DNA from: G965195345 sp965277625
GTDB lineage: Bacteria > Pseudomonadota > Gammaproteobacteria > CAKMZV01
Assembly: GCA_965277625.1 (NCBI GenBank)
Contig: OZ255827.1
Coordinates: 868,001 to 932,000 of the forward strand
Length of the DNA: 64,000 nucleotides
Reading direction: 5' to 3'
Both the position numbers and the translations under genes were made by a program. The notes under the pieces are model-generated. The model worked only from the letters and a program-made list of their open reading frames with translations. It ran no database searches and had not been told where the DNA came from. This document shows, piece by piece, positions 37,700 through 45,708 of this stretch. Within the stretch, counting starts at the first letter, position 1. The number at the start of each line of letters is the position of its first letter.

Positions 37700-38677
37700 A
37701 TGCAACACTTTGACATCATCATCATCGGAGGTGGACCAGCCGGCAGTAGCTGTGCTTGGCGCTTAAAAGACTCTAACAAATCCGTTCTGTTGATTGACAA
37801 AGCACCATTCCCCAGACTGAAACTGTGTGCTGGATGGATTACGGCAAAGGTGATGCGTGATTTGAACATAAAAGAGGCAGACTATCCCCATGGGATGATC
37901 CCCCTCCAAGTGAAAACCCACTTGCCCTTTTTACCTATGGGCCTGTCATTCTTTCCCACGCCTTACAAAAATTATTCTATACGGCGGGTTGAGTTTGATC
38001 ACTGGTTATTGAAACGGTCAGAGGCCGAAACCGTTGAACACACTGTACGGTCGATTGAATTCAAAGCAGGCGTGTACAACATCGATGATCAGTACAGCTG
38101 TGACCAGCTAATTGGTGCTGGTGGCACCCTATGCCCCGTGCGTAAAATCTTTTTTCCAGACAATCATAGCCAAGTTGAACAAGTGATTACCATGGAGAAA
38201 GAATTTGAATTTTCACAACGTTCAAACACCTGTCATTTATTTTTTTGTTATAAAAAACTGCAAGGTTACTCTTGGGTCGTACCTAAGAAAAATGGTTTTG
38301 TAAACATTGGATTGGGTGGCTTGAAAAGTGGCTTTCGTAAAAATCAAACATCGATTCATGTCCATTTCAAACAATTTCTACAAAGCATCACCAAGCAACG
38401 ATTGGTGACCGAAGAAGCTCTTGAATCGGTTAAATTCTCCAGCCATCCCTATGTGCTACATGACCACGAAAACCCAGTGAAAAAAGACGGCTGCTATCTG
38501 ATTGGTGATTCAGCAGGATTGGCATCCATAGACTTAGGGGAGGGCATAGGACCTGCAGTGGAAAGCGGCCTTGCAGCCGCTGAAGAAATATTAGGCGGCC
38601 AACCCTATATCAAAAACAACATCGACCGTTACAGCTTCGCCGGCACAACCAAATGGCTGGTCAGCAAAGTGCTTTAA
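37700..38677 (+). CDS. FAD-dependent oxidoreductase, geranylgeranyl-reductase-like
   Basis: Flavoprotein of 325 residues with the N-terminal motif IIIIGGGPAGSSCAWRL, KLCAGWITAKV (a common substrate-side region of this family) and the second FAD motif YLIGDSAGLASIDLGEGIGPAVESG. This pattern is typical of the geranylgeranyl reductase/para-hydroxybenzoate hydroxylase superfamily, though it is shorter than the usual 380-400. The substrate is unknown. Its position right after cfa suggests a lipid or isoprenoid modification role, which is inference. The decayed CRISPR array starts about 120 bases downstream. Confidence 0.7.
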   Translation: MQHFDIIIIGGGPAGSSCAWRLKDSNKSVLLIDKAPFPRLKLCAGWITAKVMRDLNIKEADYPHGMIPLQVKTHLPFLPMGLSFFPTPYKNYSIRRVEFDHWLLKRSEAETVEHTVRSIEFKAGVYNIDDQYSCDQLIGAGGTLCPVRKIFFPDNHSQVEQVITMEKEFEFSQRSNTCHLFFCYKKLQGYSWVVPKKNGFVNIGLGGLKSGFRKNQTSIHVHFKQFLQSITKQRLVTEEALESVKFSSHPYVLHDHENPVKKDGCYLIGDSAGLASIDLGEGIGPAVESGLAAAEEILGGQPYIKNNIDRYSFAGTTKWLVSKVL

Positions 38678-38799
38678 TGGCCAAAAATTGATAACAAAAG
38701 CCCATCAGCCCTAATTTAAAACTCACAAACAGAAAATTATCACGACTCAATATCTAAGCAATGTTTATTGAGTTTGTTGAATAAACACATCTTGTCAAT

Positions 38800-39300
38800 C
38801 AGCTCTGATACACGCCTTTTCCAGCAAAGTATAATTAAACTTAATACTTATATAAATTACCAATAATTCTGATACCTCTTGATTATTCAGCAGAGTATAA
38901 TACATAAAATTTTATTACATTATTATAAAGTAGTTTTGATCCCCCCCCGTTTTTACAGTAGAGCATAATCGGATCGTCGCGATAAGATGGTCCTATCTGT
39001 TTGATCTCCCCTGTTTTTCCTACAGAGTATAATAAATTGTAAATTTGACATTGTTGAACATTCGTTCTGATCCCCCCATTTTTACAGCAGATTAAAATTA
39101 TTCTTGCTTATTAGATTGATTGATATTATTTTTGATTTCTCCGTTTTCCCAGCAGAGTTAAATTATTCCTGCTTATTAGATTGATTGACATTTGTTTTGA
39201 CACCCCCCGTTTTTCCAGCAGAGTATAATACATAAAATTTTAATAGTATATATAATATAACCAAATTCTGAGCACCCTACTAAGTTGATCGTAGCTATAT
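38800..39300 (+). CRISPR. Degenerate type II-C CRISPR array, 7 clear repeats plus a probable eighth
   Basis: Seven diverged copies of a 35-37-base repeat end at 38835, 38901, 38969, 39033, 39098, 39163 and 39229. Their spacing is 64-68, so spacers are 29-31 bases, the type II format. Repeats share a 5' part like GTTTTGATCCCCCC, a T-rich middle and a 3' part like CAGCAGAGTATAAT. A further remnant fits 39265-39300. The spacers after repeats 5 and 6 are nearly identical, and those after repeats 2 and 7 share their first 13 bases. Every repeat ends in a -10-like box on the plus strand, so crRNAs would run toward the cas genes. Repeat divergence would make standard array finders miss it. Confidence 0.8.
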
Positions 39301-39352
39301 GCAAAGATGGGGATCTTAACTAATTCGACAACTTATTATGCACTGCTCTTCA

Positions 39353-39671
39353 TTACCAGATGGTAAATAGATCCAATTGATGCGGGGTTCGTATTTGCTT
39401 TTTCTGCTTATATGCCATATGGTCAATGCTTATGGATTTTAGCCATTGTTTTTCGGTAATGAAAAAAAACCTTATGCTGTCTCAATTGGGAGCCATAAGG
39501 GCTATGCGTTGGGCATGTTTATTCATGCACTCCCACGAGACAAAGGTTCTCATATAGACTGAGAACTGGAGCGTAGCCATCGTTAAGCACAGCCTTACGA
39601 AATTTTGACGCTATTTTACGCTCTTACGCTGTATTGACCGATAGGTCAAACAATACAAGTATTCTGCCCAT
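39353..39671 (-). pseudogene. cas2: Broken CRISPR-associated endonuclease Cas2
   Basis: Remnant of the adaptation nuclease. Reading from the ATG at 39671 gives MGRILVLFDLSVNTA, then an in-frame TAA where Glu is expected, then ERKIASKFRKA. A 2-base loss after NDGY shifts the frame; the next frame gives LQFSVYMRTFVS, IALMAPN, a TGA where Gly is expected, then DSIRFFFITEKQW and a final QLDLF. The order matches type II Cas2. Two nonsense codons and one frameshift mean no functional product. It follows the cas1 remnant by 30 bases. Confidence 0.85.
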
Positions 39672-39700
39672 TTATATGGCACTTCTGGCAGCCATAACGC

Positions 39701-40546
39701 TTAAACATCTTTTGTTTGAAAGGCTTGGGCCATCTTTTGCACAACAACATCCACGGCATCGGATAATTGCAAACGTCGTTGATTGTGGTGGATGATCATC
39801 TGCCAACAATTTTTGGAAAAATTCAACCAATTTTTTAGATCGATATTGGCATCCCCATATTTTTATAAATAACAACAATTGTTTGTCGATGAAGGGGCGA
39901 AATGACTTGATTAAATCGTAAACCAACGGATGATTGTGAAAGTTGGCGGTGTGGTGTACGCCAAAAAATGGGCTCATACCATAGGCGACAATGGATCGAT
40001 GACAAATGGCATCTAAGACGGCATAAGCATAATTGAGCATCTTAAGAATATCATGGTCATTATCGTGACGACATGTTAAGCCAACATAGCCCAGATCAAT
40101 AAACATGGCTCGCCAATATTGGCGAGCACAGATCGATTCATTCAAGTTATTTTGATTCAGTGGCTTATCCAAATAATCGGTGGAACATCCAATGAACTTG
40201 TTTCTTTGATTTTGGATTTTTTGGCGATGATCGCTGCCAGAGTGTTTTACAAAGCTTTTGAGTCGCTTTGGCCTGATACTGTGCCACTTTAGGACGCACG
40301 ATCTTTGCTATGGGTTCTGTCAATCCAATGGGTTGGTATTGGGCATTGCAGTATGAGTGCACCATTTTCAAGTAATGCCGATATTATGGCATCGGTTAGG
40401 GTGATTGCTTTGGTGGCAATGATGACGCCACGAATATCGTCAAGGGGCAATTGTCTGAGTTCATCCCCCCGCTCATAATTTAAAGGCCCATTCTGCTTAT
40501 TAATAAAAAAGTTAGGGCTAATAAGATGGCGTAGATGGTGGCTCAT
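39701..40546 (-). pseudogene. cas1: Broken CRISPR-associated integrase Cas1 (type II)
   Basis: Remnant of the spacer-integration nuclease, readable only by changing frame. From the ATG at 40546: SPNFFINKQNGPLNYERG and DIRGVIIATKAITLT. A shift near 40,355 continues with NAQYQPIGLTEPIAKIVRP. Two further shifts lie near 40,205-40,235 (TLWQ to AIIAKK to IQNQRNKF). The largest piece then has MLNYAYAVLDAICHRSIVAYG, FFGVHHTANFHNHPL and SFRPFIDKQ, the type II Cas1 core with its His. A last shift near 39,780 leads to LQLSDAVDVVVQKMAQAF and a TAA at 39,701-39,703. At least four indels rule out function. The start overlaps the original cas9 3' end. Confidence 0.88.
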
Positions 40547-43500
40547 CTCTATATTTCAGATCCAGTACTTTTGTTGTCACCTTAAACGTCTGTCCTTTCT
40601 GAGATGTAAGGCGAACATAATTACCATTAAATGCTTTAATTATGTAAAAACCTACGGGCAGGCTGTTCACTGTCACATCATCTTTATGGCCTGAAATATC
40701 CGCATTTATTTCAACGATCTTGGTCTTTAAAAATTTATCGCTGGTGAGCCATTTATTTTTATGGAGATTCGTAACCAAGCGTTCAAATTTTATAAAGACT
40801 TTTTTATCTGTTTTCTCATTTATGAAGCAATCTTGGTCTTTAGAATATCGAAATTGTCCCGATATCTCTGTGGCTTTGTCAAGAGGGAATTTTCGCAATT
40901 CAAAAACTTGGCCTGCCAATAATTTATTTCCGATACACAGTTTTTCGAGCTTGGCTTTATCAACCCTATAGCGCTCGCCTTTTTACTGTGCTTGATAATA
41001 CATTTATTCTGTATTTTTTCTATCAAATAATCGCCCTTAGGAAGTTTCTCTACACTTCCTCCAAATAATACCGCCTTGAAAGGGTTTTCTTTTATGTGCA
41101 ATGAATGGCTCGAGCGGATAAAGCCAATAATGCGATTATTTTCATCGCGCTGTATTATTTTTTCCTCTTGAAAACGAGAGCGAAAACTGTGAATTGCTTT
41201 ATGCCGAACCTTATCCTTATGATCAAAGTAGATCAAATAACCGTGTTGAAAGGTACCCACACCAGTCACTGTTTTATTGGTATGCCATTGCCCCTTTGCT
41301 TCAGGGTCTTTGCTTATATTACGATATTCCTTGCGATTGATGTTGTTGCCCTTTATTCTGCCTTTCTTAGGCTGTTCACTCAAGGCAGGCTTCCTTTTGC
41401 TTACGTAATGGGGATAAACTTCATCGAGCTTGGTTTTGAAATAATCCTTATCAATGCCCTTTGGAAAGGTAAAAAAATGAGTCTTTGTTTCATCGCGCGC
41501 CCATTCTTTTAAATAGCTAATGACCATAGCATCAAGCGCATGGTGACGAAAATCATGGCGTGGTTTTACCCACGGGTTGTTATCTTCGGAAAGGGCTTTA
41601 TAAAGATGATATTTTTTGGCAATTCTACTGGTTAACCCACCACCGAAAATAAACACTTTCTGTGATTCATCCTTCGCGCCCGGAATCCAGCCAAAACGTG
41701 CACATACTATGTCTTTGGCCAATCGAGCAATGTACGAGGTGCCGGATAGGCCTGTGTATTTTTCAATTAATTCCTCTGCTTCTTCTCGACTCGTGGCACT
41801 CAATAGTTTTCGTTTGCTTAAATGTCTCTTGGGATATTTAGGATCCTTATAGATAGTGTCTATACGTCCTGTATAACTATGCCAGTTCTCTATGAATTCG
41901 CAAGGCAATCTATCTGCTTTTTGTTTCTGATTAACTAAGTGACTTGTTAATACTTTGTTGTAGTAGGCATCGGGTCCGCCTCTGGATGTTGGAAACACAT
42001 GATCAATATCATAGTGCTCTATGGCGGCAATGCTCAATGCTTCTCCAGTGTACGGACACAGCCCTTTCTGTTCAATCAATAATCGATAGCGCAAGATGTT
42101 ATTCTCGTTGGTTTGAATGTTTGCTTCTGCTAGAGCAATTCTTGCCGCCTTTCGTTCGTCTCTGCCCTGTTGGCTTTGGCTTTCATACTGTGTTTTCTTT
42201 TCCAGACTCAGAAAATCTTCACGAATAAATTCAAAATTAACGCTTTCTGGTTTGTCAAATTGTTTAACGAGATTTTGCAACTCAGTATCAAAAACGCTTA
42301 ATCGATGGCGTAATTCAGGCCAATTGCACGAATTTATGATGTTGACGACTTGTTGGTTAACATCGCCAGAATGTTTAGTGGGCATTGTTGGCGTGTAAAT
42401 ATTGTCACCCATTTCAATCAGGCATTCAAAATCTTCCTTAAAAAAGCGATAGGGTGCATTTTTAAATATCTTGTGTCCAAACTTATTTGAGTCTGTACAA
42501 TTTTCAATGCGCTTCATACAGTCTGCATGAAAGTCTCGCGGTTTGACACCTTGTAAAATCATATGTTTGAGTAGATATAGGGCCGGTTGGCTATACCGAC
42601 TTCGGCCTGTTATACTGCTCTTTTCAATTTCTACGTGCCCGTTTTTAACCCGAGCCGTCTCTCCGCTGAACGCTATAATTTTCTTCTTGAGTTGGGTTTT
42701 AGTCAGTTTGAGCTTTAGGGCATACGATTCGGGTTCAAAATCTTTCGCCTTCTGAGCTCTAAGATCTTGGAATAATTGTTTGATTTGTTCGTGGTTTAGA
42801 CTTTTCTCTTGTTTATGCCCTGTGGTTTCATCATACAATTCATAACGTAAATTCAACAAGTTCATTAAAAAGCCAACCTCAATGGCCCGCTTTTTTGATG
42901 ATTTGCAGACGTTTAATCGGGGAATCAAAGCACATTTACTGATGATACGATTTTCAAAGCGTGGATGTTTTTGCCCCAATAATCCGGTAATCTTCGAATA
43001 GGAGGGGTATCTTATTGCAGATGTTGGTTTTACCTCTGCTTTGCCATATATGAGTTCATTCATAGCTTCGGTACTAAGGCACATTTCAGGTATGCGTTTG
43101 GCCGCAGCTTCTAATAGCAACCTTAATTCTTTATCAACCATTTTTCGATCGGCCTTATAGCCTCGGGCGCGTTCGGGTTTTTTTGAACCTTGCTTGATTG
43201 CAATAATCTTTTTGGTTTTTTCGCACCACAATCCCATTCTTGCTGCATCAAAATAACAAGGTAATTGATATTGCTCAGGCATATTATTAATGTAAGCATT
43301 AAACGCTTCGCGTAAATCCAAATCTTCGTTGCTGACATCTGTGTCGTCGTTTTTGTCTTTTGTTTTCCAAGGTACGTTGTTGTCATAGCCTTTACGTTGA
43401 ATGGCCGCACTCAATGCTTTGTATATCTGCCAATCCTCAAGCGGGTAGTTTTCAAGCAACATGATTCTCAACAATGACGAGGCGTAGGGGGTGTTATCGC

Positions 43501-43816
43501 CTGCGTAGGGAAATTCTTGTTCTAAGCGTCGATCTGCGGGTGTTTTTTTAAACCCTTTTGTTGTTTTCTCGAATTTTTTGCGTTGAAGAGGTTCTTTACC
43601 AATGCTTCTCCAGAATTTTTCTAGTACTTGTTCCCGTTGTTTGTGTGCTTGTCTGGTACGATACTGTCGTCGTTTGATTGCGGCATCTTTTATAGAGCCC
43701 GCTTCGAAGTGAATTAAAATGGAGTCTGCGTGGATGATATTGTTGTCTTTATTAACAGCCACACCAAGAGACGCCATCCCCACATCAAAAGAAAAATTCA
43801 TTTTTGATTTTGACAT
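40518..43816 (-). pseudogene. cas9: Type II-C Cas9 with a single C-terminal frameshift
   Basis: RNA-guided DNA endonuclease of about 1,099 residues if the frame is restored, a type II-C size. RuvC-I has Asp11 in FSFDVGMASLGVAV, the Arg-rich bridge helix is KRRQYRTRQAHKQREQ, RuvC-II is FEFIREDF near 527, HNH is YDIDHVFPTSRGGPDAYYNK near 602, and RuvC-III is HHALDAMVI near 758. The start is at 43816 with TAAGGA upstream. At the A5 tract at 40,980-40,984 (minus strand) one base is missing relative to the family-like reading. The current frame ends at 40820 after 998 residues; the other frame continues ERYRVDKAKLEKL to 40518. The nuclease core is intact, but the PAM-interacting end is lost. Confidence 0.88.
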
Positions 43817-43902
43817 TGTGATTCCTTATTATTATTAATTATGTGATCCATGCATGGTGTTTTGGAATAACAGCCAGTGGCAAAAGCATGAATATTTTAC
43901 AA

Positions 43903-44072
43903 GTATTTATGCTGAAATGTCCTATGTTTATAAACTTTGAGTTGAGCGGTTCTAAGGCGGTCTGTAGGCCACGGTGCCTGCTATAGTCTATAAAGCAGGT
44001 GGGCAGATCAATACGAATTGATAAGGGCAGAATGAAGGCACACAAAAAAGCCACAACAATGTGTGGCTTTTT
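43903..44072 (+). ncRNA. Candidate tracrRNA, divergent from cas9
   Basis: The region 43,903-43,935 can pair partly with the array repeat: TGCTG with CAGCA, flanking AAA with TTT, and AAAC with the GTTT start. Downstream, TAAGGCGGTCTG at 43,953-43,964 resembles, from memory, the TAAGGCCGTCTG of the Neisseria meningitidis tracrRNA. Hairpins follow: CCTGCT/AGCAGG (43,977-43,999) and ATCAAT-ACGA-ATTGAT (44,007-44,022). A strong terminator ends at 44,072. The anti-repeat match is imperfect, which could reflect decay or a wrong call. No other feature explains this 300-base gap. Confidence 0.35.
44044..44072. terminator. Bidirectional intrinsic terminator downstream of coxC
   Basis: GCCACA at 44,050-44,055 pairs with TGTGGC at 44,062-44,067, flanked by A6 on the left and T5 on the right, so it can terminate on both strands. 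On the minus strand it ends the cox operon about 50 bases after coxC; on the plus strand it would end the tracrRNA candidate. Confidence 0.85.
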
Positions 44073-44123
44073 GTATCTCTTAGGGTGTGTTTAAGGTGTC
44101 TAAACGAGCTCGAATTTGCGGTT

Positions 44124-44999
44124 TTACAGCCAGTAAACAAATATAAATAATCCTAACCATACAACGTCAACAAAGTGCCAATACCAAGCGACGGCTTCAA
44201 AGGCAAAATGTTTTTCTTTATTGAAGTGTCCTCTGGCGCAACGCATGGTGATCACAATCAACATGATGGTTCCTAAGGTCACATGAAATCCGTGAAAGCC
44301 AGTGAGCATGAAGAAGGTGCTACCATAAATACCAGAATCTAATCGGAGGCTGTATATTTGATAAGCGTGTTGATATTCTACGACTTGAAAGTATAGGAAG
44401 GCGATACCCAATGTGACAGTCAACAACATGCCGATGAGTAGATGTTGTCTATTGCCTGCTTTTAGAGCATGATGTGCCCAAGTGATGGTCACACCCGATG
44501 TCAATAAGAGGATGGTGTTCAATAAGGGAATTTCAAATGGCGCAACAATGCCTGAGGGTGCGGGATATTTTGTTGTGTCAGGTGATTCTAACAGCGGCCA
44601 AGCGGCAGTAAAATCAGGCCACAGCAATGCGTTCGTCATGGCGCCAGTGCCCGCGCCGTCTAACCAAGGGATTGAAAGCACGCGGGCATAAAATAAAGCC
44701 CCAAAGAATGCGGCAAAGAACATGACTTCAGAGAAGATGAACCACCCCATTGCCCAACGGAATGATAAGTCAACTTGGGCGTTGTACATGCCTTTTTCAC
44801 TTTCGCTGACGACTTCAGAGAACCACCCAAAAAGCATGATGAGTAGTATAGCCAAACCGACGGCTAACATGGTACCACCCAGCGGTGAATCGTGAAGCAT
44901 ACTGGCAAAACCCGATAACATAATGAATAAGCCAATCGAGCCAATAATCGGCCATGATGTACCGTGTGGGATGTAATATGAATTTGAGGAATGTGCCAT
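44124..44999 (-). CDS. coxC: Cytochrome c oxidase subunit III
   Basis: Membrane subunit of 291 residues in the aa3/caa3-type terminal oxidase. Seven hydrophobic helices are visible. RWAMGWFIFSEVMFFAAFFGALFYAR carries the conserved Glu, and FHGFHVTLGTIML and AVAWYWHFVDVVWLGLF are the subunit III signatures. It is the last gene of the cox operon, 14 bases after cox11, and is followed by a strong terminator. Confidence 0.96.
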   Translation of the reverse strand: MAHSSNSYYIPHGTSWPIIGSIGLFIMLSGFASMLHDSPLGGTMLAVGLAILLIMLFGWFSEVVSESEKGMYNAQVDLSFRWAMGWFIFSEVMFFAAFFGALFYARVLSIPWLDGAGTGAMTNALLWPDFTAAWPLLESPDTTKYPAPSGIVAPFEIPLLNTILLLTSGVTITWAHHALKAGNRQHLLIGMLLTVTLGIAFLYFQVVEYQHAYQIYSLRLDSGIYGSTFFMLTGFHGFHVTLGTIMLIVITMRCARGHFNKEKHFAFEAVAWYWHFVDVVWLGLFIFVYWL

Positions 45000-45013
45000 G
45001 TTATCTCCTGATT

Positions 45014-45595
45014 CTAACTGTTTAAGCCGTGGGTTTTAATCACGCTCTTGTTGATGGGTTGGTCGAGGATTTCATCTTCTAAACGATAGAAGGTGTATGA
45101 GAGGGTCAATTCTACAATGGACTGATCTAAATCTGAATCAACAACGATTTGCACGGGCATTTCAACGCGATCATTGGGCGCAAATATTTGCTTATTGAAG
45201 CAAAAGCATTCTAATTTTTTAAGATGTGCGGCTGCGCCTTCTGGTGCAACGCTGGGAATGGCTTGTCCAAAAATGGTTTTATTAGAACGGTTTTCAGCAA
45301 TGTAATAAACCGTAGTGATTTCGCCTGGTTTCAATTCTATGTTGCTTTCTTTTGGATAAAAGACAATGGGCATGCCAGAGGCGACATTCGCTAAAAAGTG
45401 TACATTGACTTGACGATTTTCAGAAATCTTAAATTCAGATTGTTGTGCAACTTCAGATAGGTTGGAGGATCTGCCATTGAGACCAGTGATGTCGCAAAGG
45501 ACTGTGTAGAGTGGAATGAGGGCAAAAGCAAAACCGAACATCAGCACAGGAATGCTGACCAACTTGATGTAAAACCATTTCTGAGTTTTATGCAT
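45014..45595 (-). CDS. ctaG: Cytochrome c oxidase assembly protein Cox11/CtaG
   Basis: Copper chaperone (193 residues) that delivers copper to the CuB site of subunit I. One N-terminal membrane helix (residues about 10-30) precedes a periplasmic beta-domain. KKLECFCFNKQ holds the two copper-binding cysteines, and MPVQIVVDSDL belongs to the conserved end. It begins 2 bases after the stop of a tiny membrane-protein gene and lies between coxA and coxC, the standard arrangement. Confidence 0.94.
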   Translation of the reverse strand: MHKTQKWFYIKLVSIPVLMFGFAFALIPLYTVLCDITGLNGRSSNLSEVAQQSEFKISENRQVNVHFLANVASGMPIVFYPKESNIELKPGEITTVYYIAENRSNKTIFGQAIPSVAPEGAAAHLKKLECFCFNKQIFAPNDRVEMPVQIVVDSDLDQSIVELTLSYTFYRLEDEILDQPINKSVIKTHGLNS

Positions 45596-45597
45596 AA

Positions 45598-45708
45598 TTA
45601 GGTTCCTTTAACAACCCCGCTCATGATGGTATATGTAAACACAAATATCACAATGAGCATCAACCCAAGAAAAGTCAGCCAAATCCCTTTTTTAGAATTT
45701 TTAGCCAT
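45598..45708 (-). CDS. 36-residue membrane protein in the cox operon (cytochrome oxidase small assembly protein-like)
   Basis: Short gene starting at the ATG at 45708, which overlaps the coxA end by 8 bases, and ending 2 bases before cox11. The peptide begins MAKNSKKGIWLTFLGLML and continues with a single membrane helix to about residue 28, with a basic N-terminus. Many proteobacterial cox operons have a similar small single-helix protein between coxA and cox11, annotated as a small assembly protein. Tight overlap on both sides supports translation. Its exact role is unproven. Confidence 0.7.
   Translation of the reverse strand: MAKNSKKGIWLTFLGLMLIVIFVFTYTIMSGVVKGT

Noticed and set aside
38741..38773. 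ACTCAAT/ATTGAGT hairpin before the array as a terminator or an extra repeat
   Set aside because: There is no T tract, it does not match the repeat, and the spacing does not fit the 66-base period.
40165..40371. Small independent gene within the cas1 region
   Set aside because: Its residues fill the gap between the other two Cas1 fragments; it is part of the broken cas1.
40518..40919. Separate 133-residue protein next to cas9
   Set aside because: Its sequence continues the Cas9 C-terminal domain after a one-base shift and does not represent an independent gene.
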